From contig SKWF01000339.1 in NCBI GenBank assembly GCA_007129085.1, positions 1 through 14,084 of the forward strand: a stretch of DNA of 14,084 nucleotides, given 5' to 3'. This stretch comes from Balneolaceae bacterium. Lineage in GTDB: Bacteria; Bacteroidota; Rhodothermia; Balneolales; Balneolaceae. The position numbers and the translations under genes were made by a program. How positions within the stretch are numbered: position 1 is the stretch's first letter; every line of letters starts with the position of its first letter. The notes below the pieces were generated by a model. It did not search any database. It was not told the DNA's origin and saw nothing but the letters and a program-made list of their open reading frames with translations. This document shows, piece by piece, positions 5,841 through 13,695 of the stretch.

Positions 5841-8264
5841 TTATTCTTTCGAGGTATCACCTTTAGAGTTGTCTACTTCTTCATTTTGGTTTGATGAACC
5901 CTCTTCTTTACCTGAGTCATCCGAACTGTTCTCTTTCTTTTTCACAGCCTTTTTAGTTTTAAGCTTTTTATCTTCAGGATACTCAACACGGCTGTGATAA
6001 ACTCCCACCAAAATACTTAGGAACGACTCTTTGATAATTTGGATATGACGGAAGGTGAGGGGGCAGTTGTTCAATTGTCCTTCACTGATATGGTCATCAA
6101 TCATTCGGTTAATAAGGTTCTCTAATTTGTTGTATGTGGGATCTTTCATTGCGCGTGACGCTGCTTCTACACCATCAGCCAGAAGCAATATTCCCTGCTC
6201 TTTGGTAAACGGTACAGGTCCATCGTAACGAAAATCCTCTTCAGGCACTTCATTCTCTTTTTCAGATGTAGTTTGAGCTTTATCGTAAAAGAAGCGAATA
6301 AGCGAAGTACCGTGGTGTGTGCGGATAAAATCAATAATCACCTGAGGCAGATTATTTTTCTTGGCCATTTTTACACCATCGCTAACATGGGCTTTAATAA
6401 CTAAAGCACTCATTTTAGCTTTCAGCTTATCATGTTCATTCTCTTCGCTTTGATTTTCGATGAAATAGCTGGGTTTCACCATTTTTCCTATATCATGATA
6501 CATAGCACCCACTCGGCATAGCAGAGCATTGGCTCCAATTGCAGATGCTGCTGCTTCGGCAAGGTTTGCTACCTGCAGGCTATGGTGAAATGTTCCGGGG
6601 GCCTTCGTCATCAACTCTTTAAGAATTGGCAGATTGGTGTCGCTCATTTCAAGAAGCGTAAAATCCGTGGTGATTTTAAACGATTTCTCGAAAAGAAGAA
6701 TCAGGGGATAGGTGAATAATATAAAAACGGAATTTATTGCCAGGTAGAAGACATTGTCTAAAAATGGTTCCCACCCCGAAAAACGGGCTAATGCAAACGC
6801 ACCAACCACCAGTGTGTAACTTATAAAAATCACACCCGGAGTTGTAAAGAAGAACTGTGATCGCTTTTTAATATCACGCACGGAAAAAATACCAAGACTG
6901 CAGGCAGTCATAGTCGCCACGAGGTATTCAAAACTGTTATCATTTATCAGGGCCGTGATAATAGCAAGTGCAAATGTGGCAAGGAGGCCCACCCTCGAAT
7001 CAAATATAATGGTGAGTATTATAGGGGCTATGGCAACGGGTACTATATAGTTGCTTACACCATCAATTGTGTAGATGGTAGCTGAAGCTATAATTACGAT
7101 CAACAGTGTTAGAAATACCAGCAGAAACATTGCCGGGCTATTGTAGATTTTTCTTCTATACAGAAATATATAGAAAAGAAATACAAGTGAAGCGAGCGTA
7201 ATAATGGTTGCTTCACCGCTAAACCGGAGCCAGCGCTCAAATTCCGAGGCTGTTGATGCACGAGCCTGGGCAAGGCTTCGCAACACATTGTCCTGTTCTG
7301 ATGTAACAATATCACCCCGACGAATAATTACTTCATCTTGGGTAATGGCCCCTTTAGTGGTGGAAATATTATCAAGATTTTCTTGTAAAACTACTTCAGA
7401 ATCTGATTCACTGTAGATCCAATTGGGCTGTAGAATAATCTGCTGAATTTGCAGAGCTGTATGAGCTACCTCGGGTATAAAGTTGTCGCTGAATTCATTT
7501 TCGGCATACATGAGCGCTTCATCCTCATCCCTGACGCTGTTTAGGCTAACTGTGCGCTCCGTCCGTTCCCCTAAATTTCGAATTGTTATCTCATCTGCAT
7601 CAATCTCTTGTTTAGATATATCGATGATGCCGTTATTCAGCATTCTGTTGGTAAGATTTTCTACCTCCGTCAGAATTTCATTCAGAACAGAACTGCGTTC
7701 AGTCTGCCCGTTCATCATAAGTGTAGAATAGTTCGAAAGTATCGTTTCCCAAGCTTCATCGTCTAAGTCCAGGTCGGCAAAGCTTCTATCGTCGCGGTAG
7801 CGTAAACTGTCGTTTCGGGCTGATTCTTCCTCATTTATTTTTGCCTGTTGCCACTGCAAATAACTATCCAACACGGGCTGCATTCGTCGTTCTAGGGAGT
7901 CGAGATCGGAATCGACACTTTGCCGTACGTCTTCATTTAGATGGAAAATAGGAGGAGTTTGCTCACGGATAGCTTCACGTTCATCCTCGAGCTCTGCATC
8001 AGTTTTCTTTAATGAAAATGTGAATGGTGCTGTTAAATCATCGGAACGCCATGGCTCACCTACAGTGTAATTCGCTACCGGTTGAAATGTAGCTTCTGGC
8101 AGCATGAAGATGACGATCATCAGAAAAGCTATAAAGGTAGATGCCCTGTAGAAAGTATGTTTCTTTTTCTGAGCTTCCTGTTCCTCCTTCTTCTTTTTTT
8201 CGCCAATTCTGGGAACGCCTTCCTTCTTTTTTTGTCCCAGTCCTAAGTTTTCGAGTAAACCCAT
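5841..8264 (-). CDS. PgpH-like 7TM-HD phosphodiesterase (probable c-di-AMP hydrolase)
   Basis: An 807-residue membrane protein of the 7TMR-HD class. A lysine-rich cytoplasmic start (about 10-36) is followed by one helix (about 42-57), a large extracytoplasmic 7TMR-HDED domain (about 65-345), seven helices between about 349 and 526, and a cytoplasmic HD domain (about 545-760). Metal-ligand residues typical of the family are present: H561 (FHHSLQVA), H590 and D591 (YHDIGK), H626, H650/H651 (THHG) and D697 (LADGVEAASR). Characterised PgpH proteins hydrolyse c-di-AMP to pApA, a nucleotide controlling potassium and osmotic balance and wall stress. That activity is inferred here. The tail after about 765 is low complexity, first lysine-rich and then Ser/Asp/Glu/Asn-rich, and probably disordered. 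It sits 110 bases after ligA and directly abuts xerD. No Shine-Dalgarno is seen before the ATG. Confidence 0.9.
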   Translation of the reverse strand: MGLLENLGLGQKKKEGVPRIGEKKKKEEQEAQKKKHTFYRASTFIAFLMIVIFMLPEATFQPVANYTVGEPWRSDDLTAPFTFSLKKTDAELEDEREAIREQTPPIFHLNEDVRQSVDSDLDSLERRMQPVLDSYLQWQQAKINEEESARNDSLRYRDDRSFADLDLDDEAWETILSNYSTLMMNGQTERSSVLNEILTEVENLTNRMLNNGIIDISKQEIDADEITIRNLGERTERTVSLNSVRDEDEALMYAENEFSDNFIPEVAHTALQIQQIILQPNWIYSESDSEVVLQENLDNISTTKGAITQDEVIIRRGDIVTSEQDNVLRSLAQARASTASEFERWLRFSGEATIITLASLVFLFYIFLYRRKIYNSPAMFLLVFLTLLIVIIASATIYTIDGVSNYIVPVAIAPIILTIIFDSRVGLLATFALAIITALINDNSFEYLVATMTACSLGIFSVRDIKKRSQFFFTTPGVIFISYTLVVGAFALARFSGWEPFLDNVFYLAINSVFILFTYPLILLFEKSFKITTDFTLLEMSDTNLPILKELMTKAPGTFHHSLQVANLAEAAASAIGANALLCRVGAMYHDIGKMVKPSYFIENQSEENEHDKLKAKMSALVIKAHVSDGVKMAKKNNLPQVIIDFIRTHHGTSLIRFFYDKAQTTSEKENEVPEEDFRYDGPVPFTKEQGILLLADGVEAASRAMKDPTYNKLENLINRMIDDHISEGQLNNCPLTFRHIQIIKESFLSILVGVYHSRVEYPEDKKLKTKKAVKKKENSSDDSGKEEGSSNQNEEVDNSKGDTSKE

Positions 8265-8374
8265 GTGTTATATTGAGAAGTTAAACCGATGATGCGGCTA
8301 TTGAAAAGTAACCGACTAAACATTTTGATTCCAAATAATTAAGAGGAATCCAATAATACGAAAACGGATATCAG

Positions 8375-10372
8375 TTAATTATTAACCATTTTCATTAAAT
8401 CTTCTTCAGAAATAATGGGTATGTCTAATTTTTTTGCTTTATCCAGTTTACTACCGGCTGATTCACCTGCAAGCAGGTAATCTGTATTTCCACTCACTGA
8501 TGATACGGTTTTACCACCATGTTTTTCAATGATTTCTGAGGCTTCATTGCGGGTTAAGCTTGGAAGCGATCCGGTTAAAACGAACTTTTTACCCTCCAGC
8601 GAGGATGATTTCTGCTCATTCGATTTTGCCTCAAACTGTAATCCCGCATCAGCCAACCTACTAATAAGTTGTGTACTCTCTTCTCGAATGAAAAATGAAT
8701 GTACGGATTCCGCAATCTTTGGACCAATTGAATCAACGGCTGTCATCTGGTCTATGGTGGCTGATTGCAGCTCATCCATAGTTTTGAAATGGCTCGTAAG
8801 ATCTTTGGCTACAGTTTTTCCAACAAAACGGATTCCCAAGGCGTAAAGTACTCGATGAAAATCTTGCTTTCTGCTTTCATCTATAGCAGATATTAAATTT
8901 TCCGCACTTTTTTCACCCATTCGCTCAAGGGGTATCAAATCTTCTTTGTTGAGTTTGTAGAGATCGGCATAAGTAGTAATCAAGCCGGCATCCACAAGTT
9001 GATCAACCACAGCTTCGCCAAGTCCTTCTATATCCATGGCATCTCTGGATGAAAAATGGATAATTCTCTCTCGAACTTGTGGTGGACATTCCGGATTTAC
9101 GCATCGCCATTTTACTTCCCCCTCAAATTTTTCGAGCTTTTTGTTGCAGGCAGGGCAGTTTTCCGGCATTGCAAATGGTTTGGGGCGGTTATCTCTGTCG
9201 GCATTTACTACGCTAATCACCTGTGGAATAATTTCCCCGGCTTTTTCAATTACAACGGTGTCGCCGGTACGGATATCTTTCCGATGTATTTCATCTTCAT
9301 TGTGGAGCGAAGCGCGTTTAACCGTAGTACCTGCCAGCGAAACCGGCTTGAGTTCTGCAACCGGTGTAATACTACCTAAGCGCCCAACTTGCAAAGTGAT
9401 GGATTCCAGTACAGTAGAGGCTTGTTCGGCCTCAAACTTATAGGCGATAGCCCACCGGGGAGCTTTTGAGGTGGATCCCAATATTTCCCTGTATCGATCT
9501 TCATTAACTTTTATTACAACCCCATCAATTTCGTAGGGGAGGGAATGTCGCAAATCATCCCACTTGGAGATCGTTTCCAGAGCTGCGTCTATTGAATCTG
9601 TGACTTCGAAATAATTACAAACCGGGAACCCCCATTTTTTCAGGGAGTCCATTTTGCCGGAGTGTGTATGGTCGTGATCATCTGTATCATACAAAAGATC
9701 GAAAGCAAACATCCGTATCGGCCGCCTTGCCACCTCGCGCGGATCTTGCATTTTCAGTGAACCGGCCGTTGAATTTCTGGGATTTGCAAAAGGCTGCAGA
9801 TCATTCTGCTCTCGGTATTCATTTAATCGTATAAAAGCCTCTTTTTCCATATACGCTTCGCCTCGAATTTCGAGCGTATCGGGTGCTTCTTTTGGCAATG
9901 TAAGAGGAATATCTTTGATGGTTTTTATATTTCTTGTGATGTCATCGCCTTGCTCTCCATCGCCGCGGGTAGCTCCTAATACGAGTTTTTGATTTTCGTA
10001 TCGAAGCCGTGCTGAAGCCCCATCAAATTTAAGCTCTAGAGCGTAGGTATAACGTTCATCACCAAGGCGATCCTTAACGCGCCTGTCGAAATCCCGAAGT
10101 TCATCAGCATTATAGGTATTGTCTAAACTTAGCAGCGGAACAGGATGGGTAACGGTTGGAAAATTATCGGTTGGAGCTTCTCCAACCCGTTGTGTGGGGG
10201 ATGATGGATCTGCCAGATCGTGTTCTTTTTCGAGCTTGTTTAGCTCATTTAGCGCTTCATCGAACTCCCTGTCACTGATGAATGGATCGGCATCGCGGTA
10301 ATAGGCACGATTGGCATCATTGAGGAGTTTACGCAACTCATCCACGCGTTTTAGTACTTCCTTCTTAGACAT
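8375..10372 (-). CDS. ligA: NAD+-dependent DNA ligase LigA
   Basis: A complete 665-residue LigA, the essential replicative ligase that seals nicks with NAD+. The order is as expected: Ia domain (about 5-65, with the Tyr pair AYY at 23-25), the adenylation domain with the KFDG active site (K115), RGDGEQGDD at 136-144 and EIDGVVIKV at 281-289, then the OB fold (about 325-400). Next come a four-cysteine zinc finger (C406, C409, C424, C429), the HhH region (about 440-580) and a C-terminal BRCT domain (about 591-665). The OB motif reads VGRLGSITPVA, where most LigA proteins have VGRTG, so there is a Thr-to-Leu change at 332. It starts 12 bases after the stop of the RodZ-like gene, which suggests cotranscription. 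Confidence 0.97.
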   Translation of the reverse strand: MSKKEVLKRVDELRKLLNDANRAYYRDADPFISDREFDEALNELNKLEKEHDLADPSSPTQRVGEAPTDNFPTVTHPVPLLSLDNTYNADELRDFDRRVKDRLGDERYTYALELKFDGASARLRYENQKLVLGATRGDGEQGDDITRNIKTIKDIPLTLPKEAPDTLEIRGEAYMEKEAFIRLNEYREQNDLQPFANPRNSTAGSLKMQDPREVARRPIRMFAFDLLYDTDDHDHTHSGKMDSLKKWGFPVCNYFEVTDSIDAALETISKWDDLRHSLPYEIDGVVIKVNEDRYREILGSTSKAPRWAIAYKFEAEQASTVLESITLQVGRLGSITPVAELKPVSLAGTTVKRASLHNEDEIHRKDIRTGDTVVIEKAGEIIPQVISVVNADRDNRPKPFAMPENCPACNKKLEKFEGEVKWRCVNPECPPQVRERIIHFSSRDAMDIEGLGEAVVDQLVDAGLITTYADLYKLNKEDLIPLERMGEKSAENLISAIDESRKQDFHRVLYALGIRFVGKTVAKDLTSHFKTMDELQSATIDQMTAVDSIGPKIAESVHSFFIREESTQLISRLADAGLQFEAKSNEQKSSSLEGKKFVLTGSLPSLTRNEASEIIEKHGGKTVSSVSGNTDYLLAGESAGSKLDKAKKLDIPIISEEDLMKMVNN

Positions 10373-10384
10373 ACTGAAAAGTTT

Positions 10385-11449
10385 TTAAAATCTTGGACGC
10401 TGGGATATTGAGTCGGGCATTGCAACATTTTCCGGTAAATCTAAGTCAATGGGGGCTGCCCACCTGGTATCTTCTTCAAAGAAATCTCGGGTTAATTCTA
10501 CTGCTTGCTCCTCGGAGTTGTAATGATCTTGCCTGAAGTTTTCAACTCTGTGGCCATTCAAGAAAATTAGCATGCGGGAGTATTGACCTCTTACGCGTAT
10601 GGTATCCTGAAATTCGAAATTAAAAGCTTGTCCCTGGTTCATCCAGTATGGATCCATACGGGGTTTTTCGTCGCTCCAAACGCGTACAGGTTCAAGTTGA
10701 TCGTAAGCTGCATATACCGTTAGGTAGAGAATTTCATCAAGGGTAGTAACCGGAGCTTCCTCTTCTTCAGCCGGCTCATCCGTAAAGTCTAAACTTAAAT
10801 CCGTTCCGTTTTCATCGGATTCTACAGGAGGGGGGGTTTCTTGTGCTATCGGCGGTTCACCGGTTGTTGATTCAGAACTAAACACTCCATTAGAATAAAG
10901 CAGATACGCTCCTCCAATAACTAAAGAGGTAATCAAAATAGTACCGATTAGCCAAACAGGCACCTGTTTTTCGGTAGCTTTAAACTTCTTTCCCATATCA
11001 GCCCAATCGACACTACGGACTCCTGGAGGTGGTGCTACAGGTGATTTTGATTTCTCTTCAGGAGCAGAATGTTGCTTAACCTCTTCCTTTTTAGGTGCGT
11101 CTGTTTTTTCCTCTTCTGATTTTACCTGTTCAGGCTTTTCCGGTTGGGGTTCGGGTGGAATATGATCTTTCAGTTCGGGAAACCGTTTGAGAAGCAAATG
11201 ATTGTAATTCCCTGCCTCTTGTTGGTTTAATGCTTTAACTACATCATCCTCATTTAGATGTATAGCCCGTCCGTAGCTCCTTACAAAACTACGCACATAG
11301 GTTTTTATCTCATCTTTGTTTTCAAACAGAGATCCATCTTCAATAGATTGGATGGTTGTAAGGGGTATTTTGGTAGCCTGATGAATATCCTCGGCACTAA
11401 ATCCAAGATGGTCACGAATAAGGGCAAGATCTTTTCCTATCGACGGCAT
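10385..11449 (-). CDS. RodZ-like helix-turn-helix transmembrane protein
   Basis: A 354-residue protein with the RodZ layout. An N-terminal HTH_25-type domain (about 5-75; GKDLALIRDHLGFSAEDIHQATKI, then TTIQSIEDG) is followed by a Pro/Glu/Lys-rich linker (about 98-142). A single helix lies at about 164-186 (VWLIGTILITSLVIGGAYLLY). An acidic periplasmic linker (191-235) leads to a small beta domain (about 238-306) like the RodZ C-terminal domain (DUF4115), with WSDEKPRMDPYWMNQGQ. RodZ links MreB filaments to the envelope and helps set rod shape. The HTH normally binds MreB rather than DNA. The C-terminal tail (after about 307) is extra and acidic. Being first in the minus block, it is read from the divergent region at 11450-11586. 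The RodZ role is inferred from architecture; a DNA-binding regulator remains possible. Confidence 0.78.
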   Translation of the reverse strand: MPSIGKDLALIRDHLGFSAEDIHQATKIPLTTIQSIEDGSLFENKDEIKTYVRSFVRSYGRAIHLNEDDVVKALNQQEAGNYNHLLLKRFPELKDHIPPEPQPEKPEQVKSEEEKTDAPKKEEVKQHSAPEEKSKSPVAPPPGVRSVDWADMGKKFKATEKQVPVWLIGTILITSLVIGGAYLLYSNGVFSSESTTGEPPIAQETPPPVESDENGTDLSLDFTDEPAEEEEAPVTTLDEILYLTVYAAYDQLEPVRVWSDEKPRMDPYWMNQGQAFNFEFQDTIRVRGQYSRMLIFLNGHRVENFRQDHYNSEEQAVELTRDFFEEDTRWAAPIDLDLPENVAMPDSISQRPRF

Positions 11450-11481
11450 GTATATGAGTTTTATTGCAAGAGTTGAAAGAC

Positions 11482-11513
11482 CTAAATCTAATTAATTATA
11501 CGCCATAGTAAAA
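11482..11513 (-). promoter_or_regulatory. Possible promoter of the RodZ-like/ligA/pgpH/xerD block
   Basis: On the minus strand, TAGATTTAG (11482-11490) is one mismatch from the Bacteroidota -7 motif TAnnTTTG, with TTTTAC (11508-11513) at 17 bases upstream as a loose -33 element. A perfect TATAAT also occurs at 11495-11500 but without a good partner upstream. Either could drive the minus block about 30-50 bases before its first ATG. The region is AT-rich, so this is tentative. Confidence 0.28.
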
Positions 11514-11613
11514 GAGGTATGCCTGTTTTTAAAAGTTTTATGAAATTCGGCTAAACAAGACAAAATGTGTAAGGCTTTCTTTCGAAATGGTTCATACAAG
11601 AAAAGAACTTGCT

Positions 11614-12306
11614 ATGATAAAGAAGATAATCTCAACATTTTCCGAGATTGCATTTCCCAAAGTGTGCGTTTGTTGCGGAAATAGTGTGGTGCCGCCTAAT
11701 GAATGCATCTGCAATTACTGTTTGAGAAATCGATTTGAGCCACATATGTCAGATGAAACACTCATACTGCCGGAGATTATCAACTTTCAGTTTGCAATGT
11801 GGCAGTTTGATAAAGGGGGATATCTTCAAAATCTACTTCATAAGCTGAAGTATGATTATCTGAAAGGTGTTGGCGAAGAGCTCGGGTTTGCAGCCGGAAA
11901 AGCTTTTTTAAAATACAATGAGATAAATAATTTCAATATTGGAGAATTAACTCCATTGATTGTTCCTGTGCCTCTACACCCATCAAAACAGAGGAAGCGA
12001 GGTTATAACCAAGCTCGCGCGATTGGAGAAGGAATTTCGAAAGTAACGGATTGGCCTGTAATAGCAAGCGCAGTGGTGGAAAGGGTTAAAAAAACAACAA
12101 CACAAACAGGATTGAGCAGTGAAGCGCGCAAAAAGAATCTTTTTCAAGCATTTAAACTGAATGACAGAGAGATTATCAATCATCATTTTCCAATAGTTGT
12201 TGACGATGTATTTACAACCGGAGCCACCACGTTTGAACTGGCTGATGAACTTCTTAAAGAGAACAGGGAACAAAGAGCCGGAATTATTACAGTAGCGATG
12301 GCATAG
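11614..12306 (+). CDS. comF: ComF family phosphoribosyltransferase-like protein
   Basis: A 230-residue ComF/GntX protein. A short amphipathic N-terminus leads to a zinc finger with two CxxC pairs (C18/C21 and C33/C36). A type I phosphoribosyltransferase fold follows, with VPVPLHPSKQRKRGYNQA at about 117-134 and a PRPP-binding loop VVDDVFTTGATT at about 195-206. ComF proteins take part in DNA uptake in naturally competent bacteria and may also act in DNA repair; their exact reaction is unsettled. I use the ATG at 11614 because family members begin only about 15-20 residues before the first CxxC. An in-frame ATG at 11587 would add nine residues (MVHTRKELA) and cannot be excluded. Neither start has a strong ribosome site. 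It opens the plus-strand block. Confidence 0.88.
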   Translation: MIKKIISTFSEIAFPKVCVCCGNSVVPPNECICNYCLRNRFEPHMSDETLILPEIINFQFAMWQFDKGGYLQNLLHKLKYDYLKGVGEELGFAAGKAFLKYNEINNFNIGELTPLIVPVPLHPSKQRKRGYNQARAIGEGISKVTDWPVIASAVVERVKKTTTQTGLSSEARKKNLFQAFKLNDREIINHHFPIVVDDVFTTGATTFELADELLKENREQRAGIITVAMA

Positions 12307-12348
12307 AGAGCGATTCCATTTTTGCTTTAATCGGCCTATCTTATCAGC

Positions 12349-13002
12349 ATGTTTAATTCACGTTCTCACAAAATCAACATCTTAGAGTCGCCAATTTCAA
12401 CGATAACCTCTGCGGGGCATTGGTTTTTTGCCACTCGCAGTAGTGTAGAGGAGTATGTTCCGGGAATTTTGGAGGCTCATTCTTTCGAAGACCTCATTAA
12501 AAAGGCAGTTACCTGGATTGATAGCGCCGACTCACTGGCCATGATTCTCTATTTTATCCTGGCATTTACAGTAAATCCCTGGATTGCCATAGGAGGAACA
12601 TTTCTTTTTCACCTATGGTGGTATTTCAACAAAAGTGCATTTGTAAATATACCTGCCACTCCAATTTTGACCTTTCTGAATAACGATTTTTTACAACTCT
12701 TGGTAGCGGGAGTTGCGCTCAGCTATATGGGAATCAGCGGGATGTACCTGGCCGTTGCATTTGGGATAATCTATTTCTTCCTGTTTAAAATTGGAATACT
12801 GCGCCGCGGCTGGGATCGATTAGAAAGAAACCGTCGTAAAGATGATAAACTCCCCCTGAATGATCGGGTTTTAAAAATGATTCTTGTGCGATACTCCATG
12901 AAAGAAAATATTGCTCCCGGTGAAATTGAAAAGTTGGAAAAACACGTACAAGACGCCGTAATTGAGTTTAATACCAAAAAGAAGGATCGCAAGAAAAAGT
13001 AG
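12349..13002 (+). CDS. Four-helix membrane protein of unknown function
   Basis: A 217-residue protein I do not recognise with certainty. The first 60 residues are soluble. Four hydrophobic segments follow in two hairpins, at about 62-76, 77-93, 113-130 and 131-149, with aromatic residues at the ends of the first pair (FHLWWYF). The cytoplasmic C-terminal third is strongly basic: RRGWDRLERNRRKDDK at 152-167, a probable helix pair at 170-208, and a run of lysines at the end (KKKDRKKK). By the positive-inside rule both ends of the helical region should face the cytoplasm. It lies 42 bases after comF and its TAG is one base from the start of the phosphatase gene, so the two are likely coupled. 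There is no visible Shine-Dalgarno. The codon pattern looks like its neighbours, so it is probably a real resident gene. Confidence 0.75.
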   Translation: MFNSRSHKINILESPISTITSAGHWFFATRSSVEEYVPGILEAHSFEDLIKKAVTWIDSADSLAMILYFILAFTVNPWIAIGGTFLFHLWWYFNKSAFVNIPATPILTFLNNDFLQLLVAGVALSYMGISGMYLAVAFGIIYFFLFKIGILRRGWDRLERNRRKDDKLPLNDRVLKMILVRYSMKENIAPGEIEKLEKHVQDAVIEFNTKKKDRKKK

Positions 13003-13003
13003 C

Positions 13004-13618
13004 ATGAGTACAACTATTTATCTGGTCCGGCACGGAGAAACTGATTTTAACAGGCTGAAAAAACTTCAGGGGCGCGGTATTGATGCATCACTGAACGATA
13101 CAGGAAGGGGACAGGCTGAAAAAGTGGCTGACTATTTGGAATCTGACCCAATCCGGCATCTCTATAACAGCAGCCTAAAACGCACGATAGAGACTTTACA
13201 CCCTCTGAAAAACCGAACCGGTTTACCCGCTTACAGCGATAAAGATCTGGACGAAATGGATTTTGGCGATTTTGAGGGACGGTTGATGGAGGATATTCAA
13301 AACGACCTTATCCGTATTCAAAACTCGTGGAAAAGTGGAGATGTAGAGTTAGCCATTCCGGGTGGTGAGTCCCCTGTTGAGGTATTTGAACGAGCCAATC
13401 AAACTGTTCGTGAACAGATAGATGGTCATGCCGGAGAACCCCTTCTTTTTATGCTCCATGGCCGTTTAATTCGTATCTTATTGTCGTCTTGGCTTGGTTA
13501 TGGATTGCAAAATATGCATCAAATCGAACATCATAATGGTGCTATATATAAGCTGGAGTTTAAGAACGGGCAGTTTGAGTCTCATTATCTAAATTACACT
13601 GAGCACCTCCGGGAATGA
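13004..13618 (+). CDS. Histidine phosphatase family protein (phosphoglycerate mutase-like)
   Basis: A 204-residue branch 1 histidine phosphatase. The catalytic RHGE box is at 9-12 (H10 is the phosphorylated residue), with R60 (SSLKRTIET), the acid E84 (LDEMDFGDFEG) and the second histidine H152 (MLHGRLIR). IPGGES at 118-123 is also typical. The family covers cofactor-dependent phosphoglycerate mutase, CobC/alpha-ribazole phosphatase and broad-specificity phosphatases. The length and EMDFGDFEG motif fit the phosphatase group better than glycolytic mutases (about 230-250 residues). The substrate is unknown. The ATG at 13004 is chosen because the protein begins directly with the beta strand before RHGE; a TTG at 12962 would add 14 basic residues read out of the previous gene. 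One base separates it from the upstream stop. Confidence 0.87.
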   Translation: MSTTIYLVRHGETDFNRLKKLQGRGIDASLNDTGRGQAEKVADYLESDPIRHLYNSSLKRTIETLHPLKNRTGLPAYSDKDLDEMDFGDFEGRLMEDIQNDLIRIQNSWKSGDVELAIPGGESPVEVFERANQTVREQIDGHAGEPLLFMLHGRLIRILLSSWLGYGLQNMHQIEHHNGAIYKLEFKNGQFESHYLNYTEHLRE

Positions 13619-13695
13619 ATGGAATTATCTGCAGGTTTAATGACCGGTATGCACCGATAATATTTAATATTGAATAGTTGAATTGATAGGAAGTT

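Noticed and set aside
8327..8350. GATTCC/GGAATC hairpin after ligA
   Set aside because: Only six pairs with a 12-base loop and no T tract on the minus strand, so it is not a credible terminator.
12962..13003. TTG start that would lengthen the histidine phosphatase by 14 residues
   Set aside because: The extension is out-of-frame coding of the preceding gene's lysine-rich tail, and the ATG at 13004 fits the family N-terminus.
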